Shown: in pieces, positions 35,195 to 44,486 of the stretch
How positions within the stretch are numbered: the stretch's first letter is position 1
Layout: each line of letters starts with the position of its first letter
Source of the DNA: Streptomyces sp. NBC_00568
Lineage (GTDB): Bacteria > Actinomycetota > Actinomycetes > Streptomycetales > Streptomycetaceae
Reading direction: 5' to 3'
Assembly: GCF_026341855.1 (NCBI RefSeq)
Contig: NZ_JAPENW010000002.1
Span: 186,001-250,000, forward strand
DNA length: 64,000 nt
Translations under genes and position numbers: made by a program
Notes under the pieces: model-generated
What the model saw: only the letters and a program-made list of their open reading frames with translations
Databases searched by the model: none
Told to the model about the DNA's origin: nothing

Positions 35195-35700
35195 GTGTCC
35201 GTCCGATTAGTGATCACTGATGCGATGTGGAACCGGATCGAGCCGCTGATGCCGGCCGATCCGGTTCGTGGGCGGCGATGGGCCGACCACCGCCGCACCC
35301 TTGAGGCCATCGCGTGGAAGTAGCGAACCTGTTCGCCCTGGCGGGACCTTCCCGACGAGCTCGGTTCATTCCAAACCGCTCACAAACGCCTGATCAGGTG
35401 GGCCGTTGACGGTACCTGGGAGCGGATCCTCACCGCCGTTCTGGCCGCAGCGGACTCCGACGACGACATCGACTGGACCGTATCTGTGGCCTCCACCGTC
35501 GTTCGGGCCCACCAGCATGCCGCCGGCGCACGGAAAAAGGGGCCGTCGATCGCGCTGAGCCCGCCGACCATGCAGCCGGACGCTCACGCGGCGGGCTGAG
35601 CACCAAAGTCCACCTGGCCGCGGACGGTCGGGCCCGACCACTGGCATTCACCGTCACCGCAGGCCAGGCCGGGGACGCACCGGCCTTCGAGACGGTGATG
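35195..35700 (+). pseudogene. IS5-family (IS427-like) transposase with stop codon and frameshift
   Basis: The start GTG 35195 reads VITDAMWNRIEPLMPADP, then HRRTLEAIAWK followed by an in-frame TAG where Tyr is expected (KYRT). It continues TCSPWRDLPDELGSFQTAHK. A frameshift near 35570 moves to GGLSTKVHLAADGRARPLAF. The sequence TGTCTCTTTGATGGG at about 35162 looks like the left terminal repeat. The element is inactive. Confidence 0.8.
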
Positions 35701-35890
35701 GCCCGCATCCGTGTGCCCCGAAGCGGCCCGGGCAGGCGATCAGCAGCACCGTCACGAACGAGTGACGCTTCCCGCGCCAATGCCGCGAGTCGGCCGTCGT
35801 CTGCAGCCGCAGGTCAGCGGCCCGATCACCCGATGCTGACGAATGGGCGACTTGATCGTTCACTGGCATCAACCGGAGCTTCGTTGCGTA
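35690..35890 (-). pseudogene. ISAs1-type transposase, N-terminal fragment
   Basis: On the minus strand TADSRHWRGKRHSFVTVLLI resembles the N-terminal H-repeat-associated domain of ISAs1 transposases (PDPRxxRGxRHxLxxLLxLA). It overlaps the broken end of the IS5 remnant, so one element probably inserted into the other. Only this fragment is present here. Confidence 0.45.
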
Positions 35891-35996
35891 CGGACCGGGC
35901 TGACCTCGCGTCGTCATACCGTCGCGACCTGCACTCTCACGCAATCACCAAGACTTTGAATCTGCCCTGCACACTGCCATGAAAGGAAATCAGCCC

Positions 35997-36110
35997 ATGC
36001 GTCTAAAATTTGCCATCCCGCGTACGCTATTTAAACAGAATTATACCTATCTAAAGCAGGCTTTCCAGGAAGACACCGAGGGTCCGCCATGGGCGAACTT
36101 CAAGCCCTAA
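35997..36110 (+). CDS. 37-residue peptide in AT-rich DNA, candidate RiPP precursor
   Basis: ATG 35997 follows GAAAGGA by nine bases. It gives a peptide that opens MRLKFAIPRTLFKQNYTYLK and ends EDTEGPPWANFKP, stop at 36108-36110. The N-terminal half is basic and amphipathic like a leader; the C-terminal half carries an acidic turn and Pro, Trp and Phe. It is notable for its AT-rich codons (AAA, TTT, TAT, CTA) in a GC-rich genome. A second very small gene follows at 36132 with a strong ribosome site. No modification enzyme is next to it. It may be a ribosomal peptide precursor left behind, or a regulatory peptide. Confidence 0.5.
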   Translation: MRLKFAIPRTLFKQNYTYLKQAFQEDTEGPPWANFKP

Positions 36111-36131
36111 GAGAATCCCAAGGAGGAAGAA

Positions 36132-36251
36132 TTGGCGAATACGGCATTCACGATCTACGAAGACGACGAAGAGGAAATCAGACCCACAGGGCCACCCGAC
36201 CGCTCCAAAACGAGAACTGAATCCGATCAGGAGCCGAATCAAACCAAGTAG
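36132..36251 (+). CDS. 39-residue acidic peptide following the candidate precursor
   Basis: TTG 36132 lies five bases after the excellent ribosome site AAGGAGG (36120-36126). The product starts ANTAFTIYEDDEEEIRPTGP and is very acidic, then ends in polar residues (SDQEPNQTK). It lies 21 bases after the preceding peptide gene and shares its AT-rich composition. The pair could be a precursor and partner peptide. Downstream at about 36271-36290 AGCTTC-GCGA-GAAGCT forms a short hairpin. Function unknown. Confidence 0.4.
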   Translation: MANTAFTIYEDDEEEIRPTGPPDRSKTRTESDQEPNQTK

Positions 36252-36459
36252 CCGAGTGCACAATATACCGAAACAGCTTCGCGAGAAGCTCCACCAAATC
36301 CTACTACCCCATTGGGGCTTGCACTGAAAGGATGGATTCATAGCGGGAACCGGCCTGGACCTCGACGCGCCAACGTCACCCTAACCAGCCGAAGTCAGTA
36401 GGTAGAGCCGCCCTGATGTCCTTGTCCAGGGCGGTAGTTGAGCGTTCGGTCTGGTGGGG

Positions 36460-36600
36460 GGACGTCACCGCGGATCGTGTCGGATGAACTGTGGGATCGA
36501 CTTGAACCGCTGCTGCCGCAGCGTGAGCGCAGGTTCCTGTATCCGGGCCGCAAGGCATTGCCTGACCGAGAGGTGCTCTGCGGGATCCCCGCCGACTCAA
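36460..36600 (+). pseudogene. IS5-family transposase, N-terminal fragment
   Basis: The frame reads IVSDELWDRLEPLLPQRERR and FLYPGRKALPDREVLCGI, the start of an IS5 transposase. It then breaks at about 36596. The catalytic part is missing. A related broken copy lies at 45300-45530 on the opposite strand. Confidence 0.7.
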
Positions 36601-36646
36601 CGGCAGGAACACTCCTACCTTGCGCGACCCCGCAGACGGTGACCGC

Positions 36647-37003
36647 GTGAACATCCAGCTTCTGCTCGACACACTCGGCATCCAGGAAGACGCCGCCCGC
36701 GCCCTGGCCGACGACCTCCGCACACAGATCAATGAACTACAGGAACGGCTGCGGGAAGCGGAGACCCACCTCGAGCACCTGGCGATCACCCGGAGGACCG
36801 TCACCACCCTCAGCGAACGATTACCCCCACATCCTCGCCACCTTCAACAAGGCTACCGGCCCCCTCCGGGCCCGTGACGCCTGCGAACCCCTCGACCACG
36901 AACTGCTGCCGAAGAACATCGAAGGTACCTCCGCCAAGCTGAAACGCCTCGTCAAGCGCGATGTCCTCACCGAAGTCGATGCCGGCAGCTTCACCGGAAG
37001 AAG
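36647..37003 (+). pseudogene. Frameshifted passenger protein, conserved in Streptomyces
   Basis: From GTG 36647 the frame reads LLDTLGIQEDAARALADDLR and RLREAETHLEHLAITRRTV. After a frameshift near 36825 it continues HILATFNKATGPLRARDACE and LLPKNIEGTSAKLKRLVKRD. The parts align to one protein of about 120 residues that I have seen near Streptomyces insertion sequences: coiled coil plus a winged-helix-like end. The frame change and a short deletion inactivate it. Confidence 0.55.
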
Positions 37004-37445
37004 TAGCCATCCCGCGACCAGCAGCCCTGCCCCGGCTTCACCCGGAAATGGACATCAGCTCACGGACCGCCCCCAAGTTGCCTTTCTTGTCCGTTGTCAG
37101 GGACTGCCTCCGTGCAGAGTCAAGGCGCCTCGGCTTGTCCGACACCGGCGCTTCTGCTCGAGCGAGTGCGGAATCCTCAAGGGTCAACTTGGTGGGTGGC
37201 GGTCTGGGCAGCGTCCTGAGGCTCGCCGAACGCATCACCCGCGGCGGGTTCACGATCGAAGCGGCCTTCCGATCGCAGACCGAGTCCTTCCGACACCGCG
37301 AAGCTCCCACGGGAACCAGGTGCAAGGCGCCGGGCACGACCGCGAGGCGGGCACCCTGTATCCCGTTTTGCAGGGCGCGCCGAGAGCAGGCGGGATCGGC
37401 GTGATGCCTGCAGGCACCCAGGGACTCTGTGGAGCGCTTCTTTCC
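37004..37445. other. Intergenic region, no gene seen
   Basis: About 440 bases downstream of the passenger remnant. The plus-strand frame across it is a shadow without a recognisable protein. No terminator-like hairpin with a T-run was found. Confidence 0.3.
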
Positions 37446-39638
37446 TCATTTGATGAGCCCCAGGGCCCGCAGTTCCTGGTGTAGGACGGGGATCAGAGCC
37501 TGCGCAAAGGACTCCGCCAGGTGGCTTTCGTCGCGGTAGGCGAACGTATCGCCCACGACAAGGGGACATCGTCCCTGCGGACGGCAGAGCCAGGGGCTCG
37601 GGTCTACTACGAAGGCTTTGGCGCGGCGAGCCGCCCGCCGGCTCGCCTCCCTGAGCATCGGGTCCTTGACTGCGTCATTCTGGTCTTGTTCGCAGGTCGG
37701 CAAGTCCAAGGGATAGCTGGATGCGCATTCGACTGCGTCGCTGCTTGGCCATGGGGTGTCGAGCATGACGGCCAGGTGTCCGGATGCACCGGCCAGTTGC
37801 TGGTAGACACGCTCGTACCCCGCCTGCCATTGCCGCCGGGGACTCTTCATGCGGTGCACCGGGGTGGCCGCTTCGGACGAGGAGGCCACAACCAGCAGGG
37901 GTTGCAGCTTCTTGATCCGGTTCAGTGCGTCCTTCCGCCAGGAGTCGCACGCCTCGTAGGGCCGGTTCTGATTGACGATCATCACGTCGGCGGTCTTGCA
38001 GGATGCCTTCGTCAGCGACACCAGCTTCCACCCGTTCCGGCGGCTGATCTGGTCCAGGGCCGGGAACCACTGCGCGGCGTGGGAGTCACCGAAGAGGACG
38101 ATTACCTTGTCGGAGGCCGTGTCACCGTAGACGCAGTCCGGCGAGCGGGTGGCGGCGTAGCTGACGTGGCAGCTGTCCCGGTAGAGGGCGGACCGCTGTC
38201 TCTTGATGTCCGTGAGCCCCGGTGACAGGTTGCGGGGCAGGCTCGTCGCGGCCTCGGTGAGGAGGTCAGCAAGGTGTTCTTGGGGGTTGCTCGCCGAGGC
38301 GAGGGATCGACCCAGTTGCGGTGCGCGGGCGGTCGAGCTGATCTGCGGCGGGACAAATGCCGCGATGAGGGAGGCTGCAGTGACCGTCGCCGACAGGCTG
38401 ACGCCGAAGGTCAGAGCGGCCGTGGGTCTGTCGCGCAGGGAGGAGCGGAACCTGATCGGATCTTCAACGAGATGCAGGGTTACCCAGGCCAGCGCCAAAG
38501 CCACGACGGCAAGGATAAGAGAGAGCGTGGGCGTGGCGGTGCGTGCCAGGGCGGCAGGGCCGATCATCATCACTGGCCAGTGCCAGAGGTACCAGCCGTA
38601 GGAGAGGTTGCCCACCCGGGTGGCAGGACGCATAGCCAGGAGACGGGACGCGGCTGATGGGGATGCATTGCATCCGCCTGCGATCACGAGGACCGCTCCG
38701 GCAACGGGCAGCAGCGTGTAGTGGCCGGGGAACGGGGTCTTGTCGTCATACAGCAGTGCAGAGGCGAGGATGCCGGCCAGGCCGAGCCAGGTGCCCGTGG
38801 CGGAGAGGAGGCGCGGAAGATGCGCGAGCGCTCCGTGGCCGAATGCGAGCAGGCTTCCGGCGCCCAGTTCCCACAGTCGGGTATGCGGGCCGAAGTACGA
38901 CCAGGACGCAGAGGTCTGTCCGGTCTGTACGGCAAGAGCGTAGGAGACCAGGCACAGTACGCCCAGCGGGAGAGCCTTGAGCCAGGTGCTGCGGCAGTAC
39001 TTCCAGCTCATCAGCAGCAATACCGGCCACACGAAGTAGAACTGTTCCTCTACCGCCAACGACCAGAAATGCTGGAACGGCGAAGGGGTGGTCCCCTCGC
39101 TGAGGTAGTCGGTCGAGGAGGCTGCCAGGTCGATATTCACGAAGTACAGCGCGCTGGCCAGCGCATCGTGCATGAACTCGGCGTAGCGGAGCTTGGAGGC
39201 ATAGAGCCAGCAACCGAGCATCGTAGTGAGGGCGACCAAGCTCGCCAGCGGCAGGATGCGTACCGCGCGCCGGGCATAGAAGCGCCGAAGCGAGATGGAG
39301 TGGGAGCTGCTGGCCTCTCTGATCAGGCCGCTTGTGATGAGAAAACCGGAGATGACAAAGAAGACGTCAACGCCGACATAGCCGCCGGCGAGGAACGGTG
39401 CCTCGGCGTGCGCCAGGACGACGAGCGTGACCGCCAGTCCGCGCAGTCCCTGGATGTCGCCTCGCAGTGCGGGTAGCGAAGGGGCGGGCCGCAAGTCGTG
39501 GTGCTTATCCGCTCGGGATGGCGCGGAGCCGGCTTGCAGTATCGGTCCCTGTTTCCGCTCGGCATATGCGTGCATGGGGGTGTGGATCACATGGAGGGCT
39601 GTCCGCTCGGTGGCAGGCGTCTCTGTGAACTCGGTCAT
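37446..39638 (-). CDS. OafA/YrhL-type O-acyltransferase with SGNH domain
   Basis: This 730-residue membrane protein starts at ATG 39638; an in-frame TTG at 39656 has no ribosome site. After a cytoplasmic tail of about 55 residues, acyltransferase-3 motifs follow: IQGLRGLAVTLVVLAHAEAP (with the catalytic His), DVFFVISGFLI, FYARRAVRILP and SLAVEEQFYFVWPVLL. About ten membrane segments run to residue 400. The C-terminal part is an extracytoplasmic SGNH esterase fold with GDSHAAQW (near 516) and DESHLAES (near 708, DxxH). Such fusions O-acetylate cell-surface glycans. No partner glycosyltransferase is next to it. Confidence 0.88.
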   Translation of the reverse strand: MTEFTETPATERTALHVIHTPMHAYAERKQGPILQAGSAPSRADKHHDLRPAPSLPALRGDIQGLRGLAVTLVVLAHAEAPFLAGGYVGVDVFFVISGFLITSGLIREASSSHSISLRRFYARRAVRILPLASLVALTTMLGCWLYASKLRYAEFMHDALASALYFVNIDLAASSTDYLSEGTTPSPFQHFWSLAVEEQFYFVWPVLLLMSWKYCRSTWLKALPLGVLCLVSYALAVQTGQTSASWSYFGPHTRLWELGAGSLLAFGHGALAHLPRLLSATGTWLGLAGILASALLYDDKTPFPGHYTLLPVAGAVLVIAGGCNASPSAASRLLAMRPATRVGNLSYGWYLWHWPVMMIGPAALARTATPTLSLILAVVALALAWVTLHLVEDPIRFRSSLRDRPTAALTFGVSLSATVTAASLIAAFVPPQISSTARAPQLGRSLASASNPQEHLADLLTEAATSLPRNLSPGLTDIKRQRSALYRDSCHVSYAATRSPDCVYGDTASDKVIVLFGDSHAAQWFPALDQISRRNGWKLVSLTKASCKTADVMIVNQNRPYEACDSWRKDALNRIKKLQPLLVVASSSEAATPVHRMKSPRRQWQAGYERVYQQLAGASGHLAVMLDTPWPSSDAVECASSYPLDLPTCEQDQNDAVKDPMLREASRRAARRAKAFVVDPSPWLCRPQGRCPLVVGDTFAYRDESHLAESFAQALIPVLHQELRALGLIK

Positions 39639-40220
39639 ACGTGTGTAATGCGGCAACCGTGGCCCGGTGCTGCGGCGGAGCTCCGCGAGGGCTGTAGTTG
39701 TGGGAGGGGAGCCAGTCGCGCTTCGACATCTGCGGGGATTTCCCGTGTGGGACGCTGATCAGGACTGCGAGGAGGTATCACGCTCGTCGCCCCTGCCGAG
39801 AACTGTCTGCAGAGCGGCTGGAGATCAGCCTGGAAATGACCTGGCCAGTACGCACAGTGTCAGCTCTTGGACTCTGACCGCCTGGGCACAGCAGCAGGCG
39901 CACGTGCGAAGGGCGTTGAGAGCCACCAAACGTGGGGAGGCACAACAGGTCGCGGCGACGGGCTGAGCCTGCAATGACCTTTGATGATCTCCCTCGATGG
40001 CATGGACAGAACTGCCATGTTTACCTGACCAGCGACAATCGAATCGCCACGGAGACTGCAGGTGGACTCTCTGATCACAGCGCCCTCGAGCGTGCCTTGG
40101 TGGTGCACTCCGGAGCAGGAGTTCGCCTGACTGTGGTCGACTTGCTCCCTGCCTCGAGCGGACCTTCGATCGAGGAGGGCAGCAGTTCGCCCCTCAGGAC
40201 TGCAGTCATGAGCATCTCCT
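39639..40220. other. Intergenic region before the ECF sigma gene
   Basis: No confident gene in about 580 bases. A plus-strand frame from 39974 (MTFDDLPRWHGQN...) is open for about 90 codons, but it runs into the sigma gene in a different frame and has no recognisable relatives. The sigma gene's promoter should lie at the right end. Confidence 0.3.
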
Positions 40221-40931
40221 GTGACTCACATCACCGAGATCCTTCGTGTCGACCGGACAGGGCAGAATGTGGACGATTCCCTACGGGCCCGCATCAGATC
40301 AGGCGATCCGCAGGCCTATGCAGAACTGTTTCGTGCGAATGCGACGCCTGTCTACAGCTATGCGGCTCGCCTGACGGGCGATCGCAGTGCTGCGGAGGAT
40401 GCCGTATCGCTCACCTTCCTGGAAGCCTGGCGACTACGCGAAAAGCTCCTCACCGACAGCGAACGGCGGGACCTCGTCTACGACGCTGACTGTGCTCACG
40501 ATGGTGCCGCACCAGATGATGATCTTCGGCCCTGGCTCTTCGGCATTGCGACCAACGTGCTCCGCAACATGCAGCGATCCGCCCGACGGCACAACGCTGC
40601 CCTGGCCCGCTTGCCCGGCCGGCTCGCCGACCACGACACGGTGCCCGACTTCTCCGGCGAATTGGTCGGACGCATCGAGGATGCTGAACGCCTCGCAGCC
40701 GCGCGCGCGGCACTGGGGCAGCTCCGCAAGCGGGAACGTGAGGTCTTCGCTCTGTGTGTGTGGGCGGAGCTGAGCTACGCAGACGCCGCCGAAGCACTTG
40801 GGGTGCCGACGAGCACAGTGCGGTCCCGACTGTCGCGCGCGAGACAACGCCTGCGGCAGCTGGCGGAGCTGGAGTTGCAGCGGCGGGCAAGGGAGTTCAG
40901 CGCTTCCGGGAAAAGTCTGAGACGGCTGTGA
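40221..40931 (+). CDS. ECF-family RNA polymerase sigma factor
   Basis: This 236-residue sigma factor is read from GTG 40221. Region 2 includes AYAELFRANATPVYSYAARL and GDRSAAEDAVSLTFLEAWR. After a linker extended by an acidic insert, WLFGIATNVLRNMQRSARRH closes the domain. Region 4 reads LGQLRKREREVFALCVWAEL with a helix-turn-helix SYADAAEALGVPTSTVRSRLSRARQRLR. The gene is followed after 73 bases by a CU044_5270-family membrane protein, the standard partner of one ECF group. The partner probably acts in anti-sigma control or is a target. The start has only a weak ribosome site. Confidence 0.9.
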   Translation: MTHITEILRVDRTGQNVDDSLRARIRSGDPQAYAELFRANATPVYSYAARLTGDRSAAEDAVSLTFLEAWRLREKLLTDSERRDLVYDADCAHDGAAPDDDLRPWLFGIATNVLRNMQRSARRHNAALARLPGRLADHDTVPDFSGELVGRIEDAERLAAARAALGQLRKREREVFALCVWAELSYADAAEALGVPTSTVRSRLSRARQRLRQLAELELQRRAREFSASGKSLRRL

Positions 40932-41004
40932 GGCAGCGGACAGGAACAGGTTGGCCGCAACACACCGGCGGCCCGGTCGACACAGTCACAGGAGAGAAGT
41001 ACCG

Positions 41005-41898
41005 ATGAACCCCGCTGAGCGTGAAGAGCTGGCCAGGCTGTTGCCGTGCCCAGGGGAACCGGTCCTGCCGAACGACCGACTTCTCCAGCTAGAGGACCAT
41101 CTGATGCAAGAGATCACCCGAGAGTCTGCTCCTGCAGTGCGCCCTGTGCGTCCGCGACGCAGGTTCGCGCTGATGGCTGTGCCCCTGGGCACCGCTGCTG
41201 TTCTTGGGGCCGTCCTCGTGTCCGGCGTGGGCTCAGGTCCCGAAAGTGCGGACAGGAACGAAGAAGCCGTGGACCTGCTGAACCGGATCGCCACGGTCGC
41301 TGCGGCCAAGGATGCGACGCCCGTCCGTGACGACCAGTACATCTATACACGGACCCAGGGAACCCAGAGGATTCTGGACAAGGGGAAGGACCTTTTCCAG
41401 CGATCGGACTGGCACGCCGTCGACGGCACTCGGGACGGTCTTGCCCAGATCAAGGTGCTCTCCGGCCCGTCCGGGAAAGGCACCACGGACATGCATCTGG
41501 ACGTTGACCCGAACGCCACCACCTACAAGGAGCTGAAGTCTCTGCCTACCGACCCCTCCAAGCTGTACGACAGGGTGTGGGCCGAGACCGAGGGCCAGGG
41601 GCCGTCTCACGAGGAAGCAGCGCTCGAGAAGATCGGTTCGATGCTGCCAGGAGCGGCGCTCCTTCCCGATCTGGACGCGGCGCTCTACCGCGCTGCTGCC
41701 AGGATTCCGGGCGTGACGGTGGTGGACGCCGCGAAGGACGCGGCTGGGCGCCAGGGCATTGGCCTGGCCTTCGGCTCGGGTGACGACCGGGATGTCTGGG
41801 TCTTCGACCGGCAGAACCTGAAGTTCCTGGGTTCCGACGATGTTGCCTTGCTGGAGATCGACGCTGTCGACGAGCCTGGCAAGGCTCCGACCAACTGA
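41005..41898 (+). CDS. CU044_5270-family single-span membrane protein
   Basis: This 297-residue protein starts at ATG 41005 after GGAGAG. A short cytoplasmic region (about 1-55: REELARLLPCPGEPVLPNDR) is followed by one membrane segment (FALMAVPLGTAAVLGAVLVS, about 56-75). The remaining 220 residues are extracytoplasmic and include DQYIYTRTQGTQRI and LPTDPSKLYDRVWAE. This layout and the motif DQYIYTR mark the family that follows ECF sigma genes in actinobacteria. It probably senses an envelope signal and holds the sigma factor inactive. The exact mechanism is not known. Confidence 0.83.
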   Translation: MNPAEREELARLLPCPGEPVLPNDRLLQLEDHLMQEITRESAPAVRPVRPRRRFALMAVPLGTAAVLGAVLVSGVGSGPESADRNEEAVDLLNRIATVAAAKDATPVRDDQYIYTRTQGTQRILDKGKDLFQRSDWHAVDGTRDGLAQIKVLSGPSGKGTTDMHLDVDPNATTYKELKSLPTDPSKLYDRVWAETEGQGPSHEEAALEKIGSMLPGAALLPDLDAALYRAAARIPGVTVVDAAKDAAGRQGIGLAFGSGDDRDVWVFDRQNLKFLGSDDVALLEIDAVDEPGKAPTN

Positions 41899-42165
41899 CC
41901 TCTCAGCCGCGGTAGGGCAGCCGCGGATCCCGTGGCCCGCTCTGAGCGGGACGTAGGGGTGCCGTGGGCAGGATGGGCAGTCTTCTCTGAGCAACCCGCC
42001 CCGTACAGGCCCTGGATCAAGTACGCGTTTGCGCATCCTCGGCGATTGCTACGCAATCACATGCGGCCCGTTTGCTGGGGAGTTGTGGTCGGGCCGGCCA
42101 CAACTCTGCCCCTGCAGTGGGGGGTCGTACTGAGCTTTCCGTTGGGTTGTCGGGGCTGACACTGC

Positions 42166-42350
42166 GTGATCCCTGCGGTATGTCGTGGCAATGAGATGCC
42201 GCAGGGTGCTGGTCTCACGTCGCAAGGTCAGGCCGCGGCCGCGCGGGAACGGGTGCGCATGCTCGCAGCCGATGAGTTTGCGCGGAGTGAGGGGAACACG
42301 GTGATCGCGAAGGATCTGCGGGTCAGCGTGCGGTCCGTGGAGCAGCCCAA
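42166..42350 (+). pseudogene. IS630-family transposase, N-terminal fragment
   Basis: The frame reads MPQGAGLTSQGQAAAARERV and FARSEGNTVIAKDLRVSVRS, the first helix-turn-helix of an IS630 transposase, and then breaks. It is the half that is missing from the DDE remnant at 28293-28899. Confidence 0.65.
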
Positions 42351-42429
42351 GCCCCACACCCTTTGCGGGACAGCCCTTAGCGAGCCCGTACACGCTTGGC
42401 CGTTGACGCCGCTTCCGAAGTGTGGGCAC

Positions 42430-43224
42430 GGTCGGGCTTGACAGCCTGCCGTGCGCCACCACCCTGGGCCGCCTGCTGTCCCGTATCGATGGCGACGCCT
42501 TCGACGACGCCACCGGGGCATGGCTCGCCCGACACACGGCCGAACCTCCCGTCGACGACCAGCCGCTGACGAGACTGGCGACTGTACGCCGCAGCCGCCA
42601 CGACGGGCAGGCTGCCGTCGTCCTGCACAAGCCTCGGTCGGAGATCTCTCCCGCCAGATCGCCGCGAAAAGCACCGGAATCCCCACTTTCGCAATGCTGC
42701 TGGGCCGACTCTCCTCCGCACGGTCTCGCCATCACCTCCGACGCTCTACACACCCAGACCTGTCATGCCGAGCAGATCACCGCCCAGGTCGGGACCGCCA
42801 CGTCGTCGTCAAGGACATCCAGAACAAGCTCCACCGTCAACCGCGGCGACTGCCCTGGCGCGAGGTCCCGGTTCAGCACCGTGCCCGTGAACAGGCATAC
42901 GGGCGGGGCGAGATACGTCGCTGGAAGGTCTCCACCGTCCAGCCGGGTCTGCTCTTCCCGCATGCCGTCCAGGCCCTTGAGATCAAGAGCTACCTAACGG
43001 ACTACAAGACCGGGAAACGGACGTCAGGACCGTCTAGACGGTCACCAGCCTCACAGCCGAACAGGCGACTGGCCGAACTGATCCGCGGGTACTGGCAGGC
43101 CGAGGCCCTGCACCACGTGCGAGACGTGATCTTCGCCGCGTCTCGCGTCCGTATCGGTACCACACCCTACGCAAAGGCGATCCTCCGCAACCTCGACATC
43201 GGCCTCATGCGCCAGGCCGGCTAG
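42430..43224 (+). pseudogene. ISAs1-family transposase, N-truncated and frameshifted
   Basis: Pieces in shifting frames follow the ISAs1 order. LPCATTLGRLLSRIDGDAFD comes first, then ITSDALHTQTCHAEQITAQV (the DALHTQ catalytic motif), LHRQPRRLPWREVPVQHRAR, LAELIRGYWQAEALHHVRDV and a C-terminal LRNLDIGLMRQAG (stop at 43222-43224). At least three frame changes and internal deletions are needed, so it is dead. The N-terminal domain missing here resembles the fragment at 35690-35890. Confidence 0.8.
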
Positions 43225-43289
43225 ACGAACATCGCCACCGCTAACGGTCACCACCGATCGCGAACCAGCCGCACTCTCCAGCCTGAGTG

Positions 43290-43807
43290 AATCACGGAGC
43301 AACGCCTGTTCATGGCCCAGATGTGGTCCGACGACGGGAGAGCGAGCAGCACGAGGGTGCCGCCGGTCGCCACGATCGGCCAGGTGAAGACGTTCCCGCC
43401 CACCGGCTCGCCGTTCGGGTCGACGACGTCCAGGAAGGACCAGTCGCGCGGCTGTGTCGCCCGGGCCGGCCACTCCTTCACGGCCGGGATCTGGGCGATG
43501 GAGAAGGCGGTGACGACGAGCGCGAACGGGGCGTAGGCGCGCACACCTTCGCGGCGCGGGTCCTCCCTCGTCGAGGACCTCTGCCGACCCACCACGAGGG
43601 CGGCGGAAGCCAGGGCAGGCCGGTGACTTGGACGGGTGTCACGGCGTGTGTGCCCCTCGCGCCGAAGGCGACCGGCACGGTGCTGGCGACGAGGGCGACG
43701 ACGGCCGCGCGCACCGGGTCGAAGCCGAGGGCGACCAGCATCACCGATGCAGAAGCGCCCGCAAACCCAAGGATCAAGCCTGCCGCTCGATCTATGTGCT
43801 CGAACAA
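43290..43807 (-). pseudogene. L-lactate permease (LctP family), decayed fragment
   Basis: On the minus strand GASASVMLVALGFDPVRAAV and VVALVASTVPVAFGARGTHA match the conserved core of LctP lactate permeases (GASASVML...ANTAPVAFGA). Then a frameshift and deletion lead to VRAYAPFALVVTAFSIAQIP and VGGNVFTWPIVATGGTLVLL, a later part of the protein. Middle segments and both ends are missing, so it cannot transport. Confidence 0.7.
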
Positions 43808-43923
43808 CTAAAGTCCCGACGGTCATTCCCTGCGAATTCCTGTGGCGGCCGCCACACCTAATTCTCTGCAGTAGAACGGGACATCCGATGCGACGGATGC
43901 GGATCCGGCAGCCGAGGTAGACT

Positions 43924-43941
43924 AATATTGTTCGAGCAACA
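43924..43941 (+). promoter_or_regulatory. -10 box and overlapping inverted repeat upstream of the MarR-HxlR pair
   Basis: TAATAT (43924-43929) is a strong -10. TGTT-CGAGC-AACA (43929-43941) is an inverted repeat overlapping its right side, 18 bases before the MarR start, with AGGAAGGAAGGG in between. This is the expected place for MarR autorepression. Confidence 0.5.
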
Positions 43942-43958
43942 TCTAGGAAGGAAGGGCG

Positions 43959-44486
43959 ATGGCCATGGCACAGTCGACACCTCCGTCCGGGAGCCGGGAG
44001 TCCGTGCCTGTGCCGGGTGGTGCGACGTTGGTGTCCCTGCCTGCATCTGCGAGCGGGGGACGCATCAGTCACGCGATCTTCCGTGTGGCCCGAGTGCACC
44101 GCCTCATCACCGGTCAGCTCCTGCGCCATGTCGGGCTGTATCCGGGCCAGGAGCTGGTGATGATGCACCTGTGGGAGCGCGGCCCTCAGCGTCAGGTAGA
44201 CCTCATTCGCCTGATCGACTCCGACGCCCCCACCATGACCCGCACCGTCCGGCGTCTCGAGCAGGCGGGTTTCGTCCGCCGCAGCTCCTCGGCCACCGAC
44301 AAGCGTTCGGTCATCGTCGAGCCGACTGCCGCCAGCCAGGCCCTGCGCCGGGAGGTCGAGCAGCTCTGGGCCGAGCTCGAAGACATCACCCTCGGCGAAC
44401 TTACTGCCGAGGAGCAGACCGGGACACTGCGCGCGCTGGAGCGGCTGGAGGACAACCTCACCTCATGGAACGCACCCGATGACTGA
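43959..44486 (+). CDS. MarR-family transcriptional regulator (first of three paralogues)
   Basis: This 175-residue regulator starts at ATG 43959 after AGGAAGGAAGGG. After a disordered start, a MarR winged helix runs from about residue 40: HVGLYPGQELVMMHLWERGP, TRTVRRLEQAGFVRRSSSAT and a wing with DKRSVIVEPT. It shares the block L.PGQEL..M.L with the MarR proteins at 45777-46256 and 50736-51248. Its stop overlaps the HxlR start (ATGA), so they form a small regulatory operon. The signal is unknown; other members nearby adjoin oxidoreductases. Confidence 0.87.
   Translation: MAMAQSTPPSGSRESVPVPGGATLVSLPASASGGRISHAIFRVARVHRLITGQLLRHVGLYPGQELVMMHLWERGPQRQVDLIRLIDSDAPTMTRTVRRLEQAGFVRRSSSATDKRSVIVEPTAASQALRREVEQLWAELEDITLGELTAEEQTGTLRALERLEDNLTSWNAPDD

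Noticed and set aside
43290..43807. Functional lactate permease
   Set aside because: Frameshift and large deletions remove most membrane segments.
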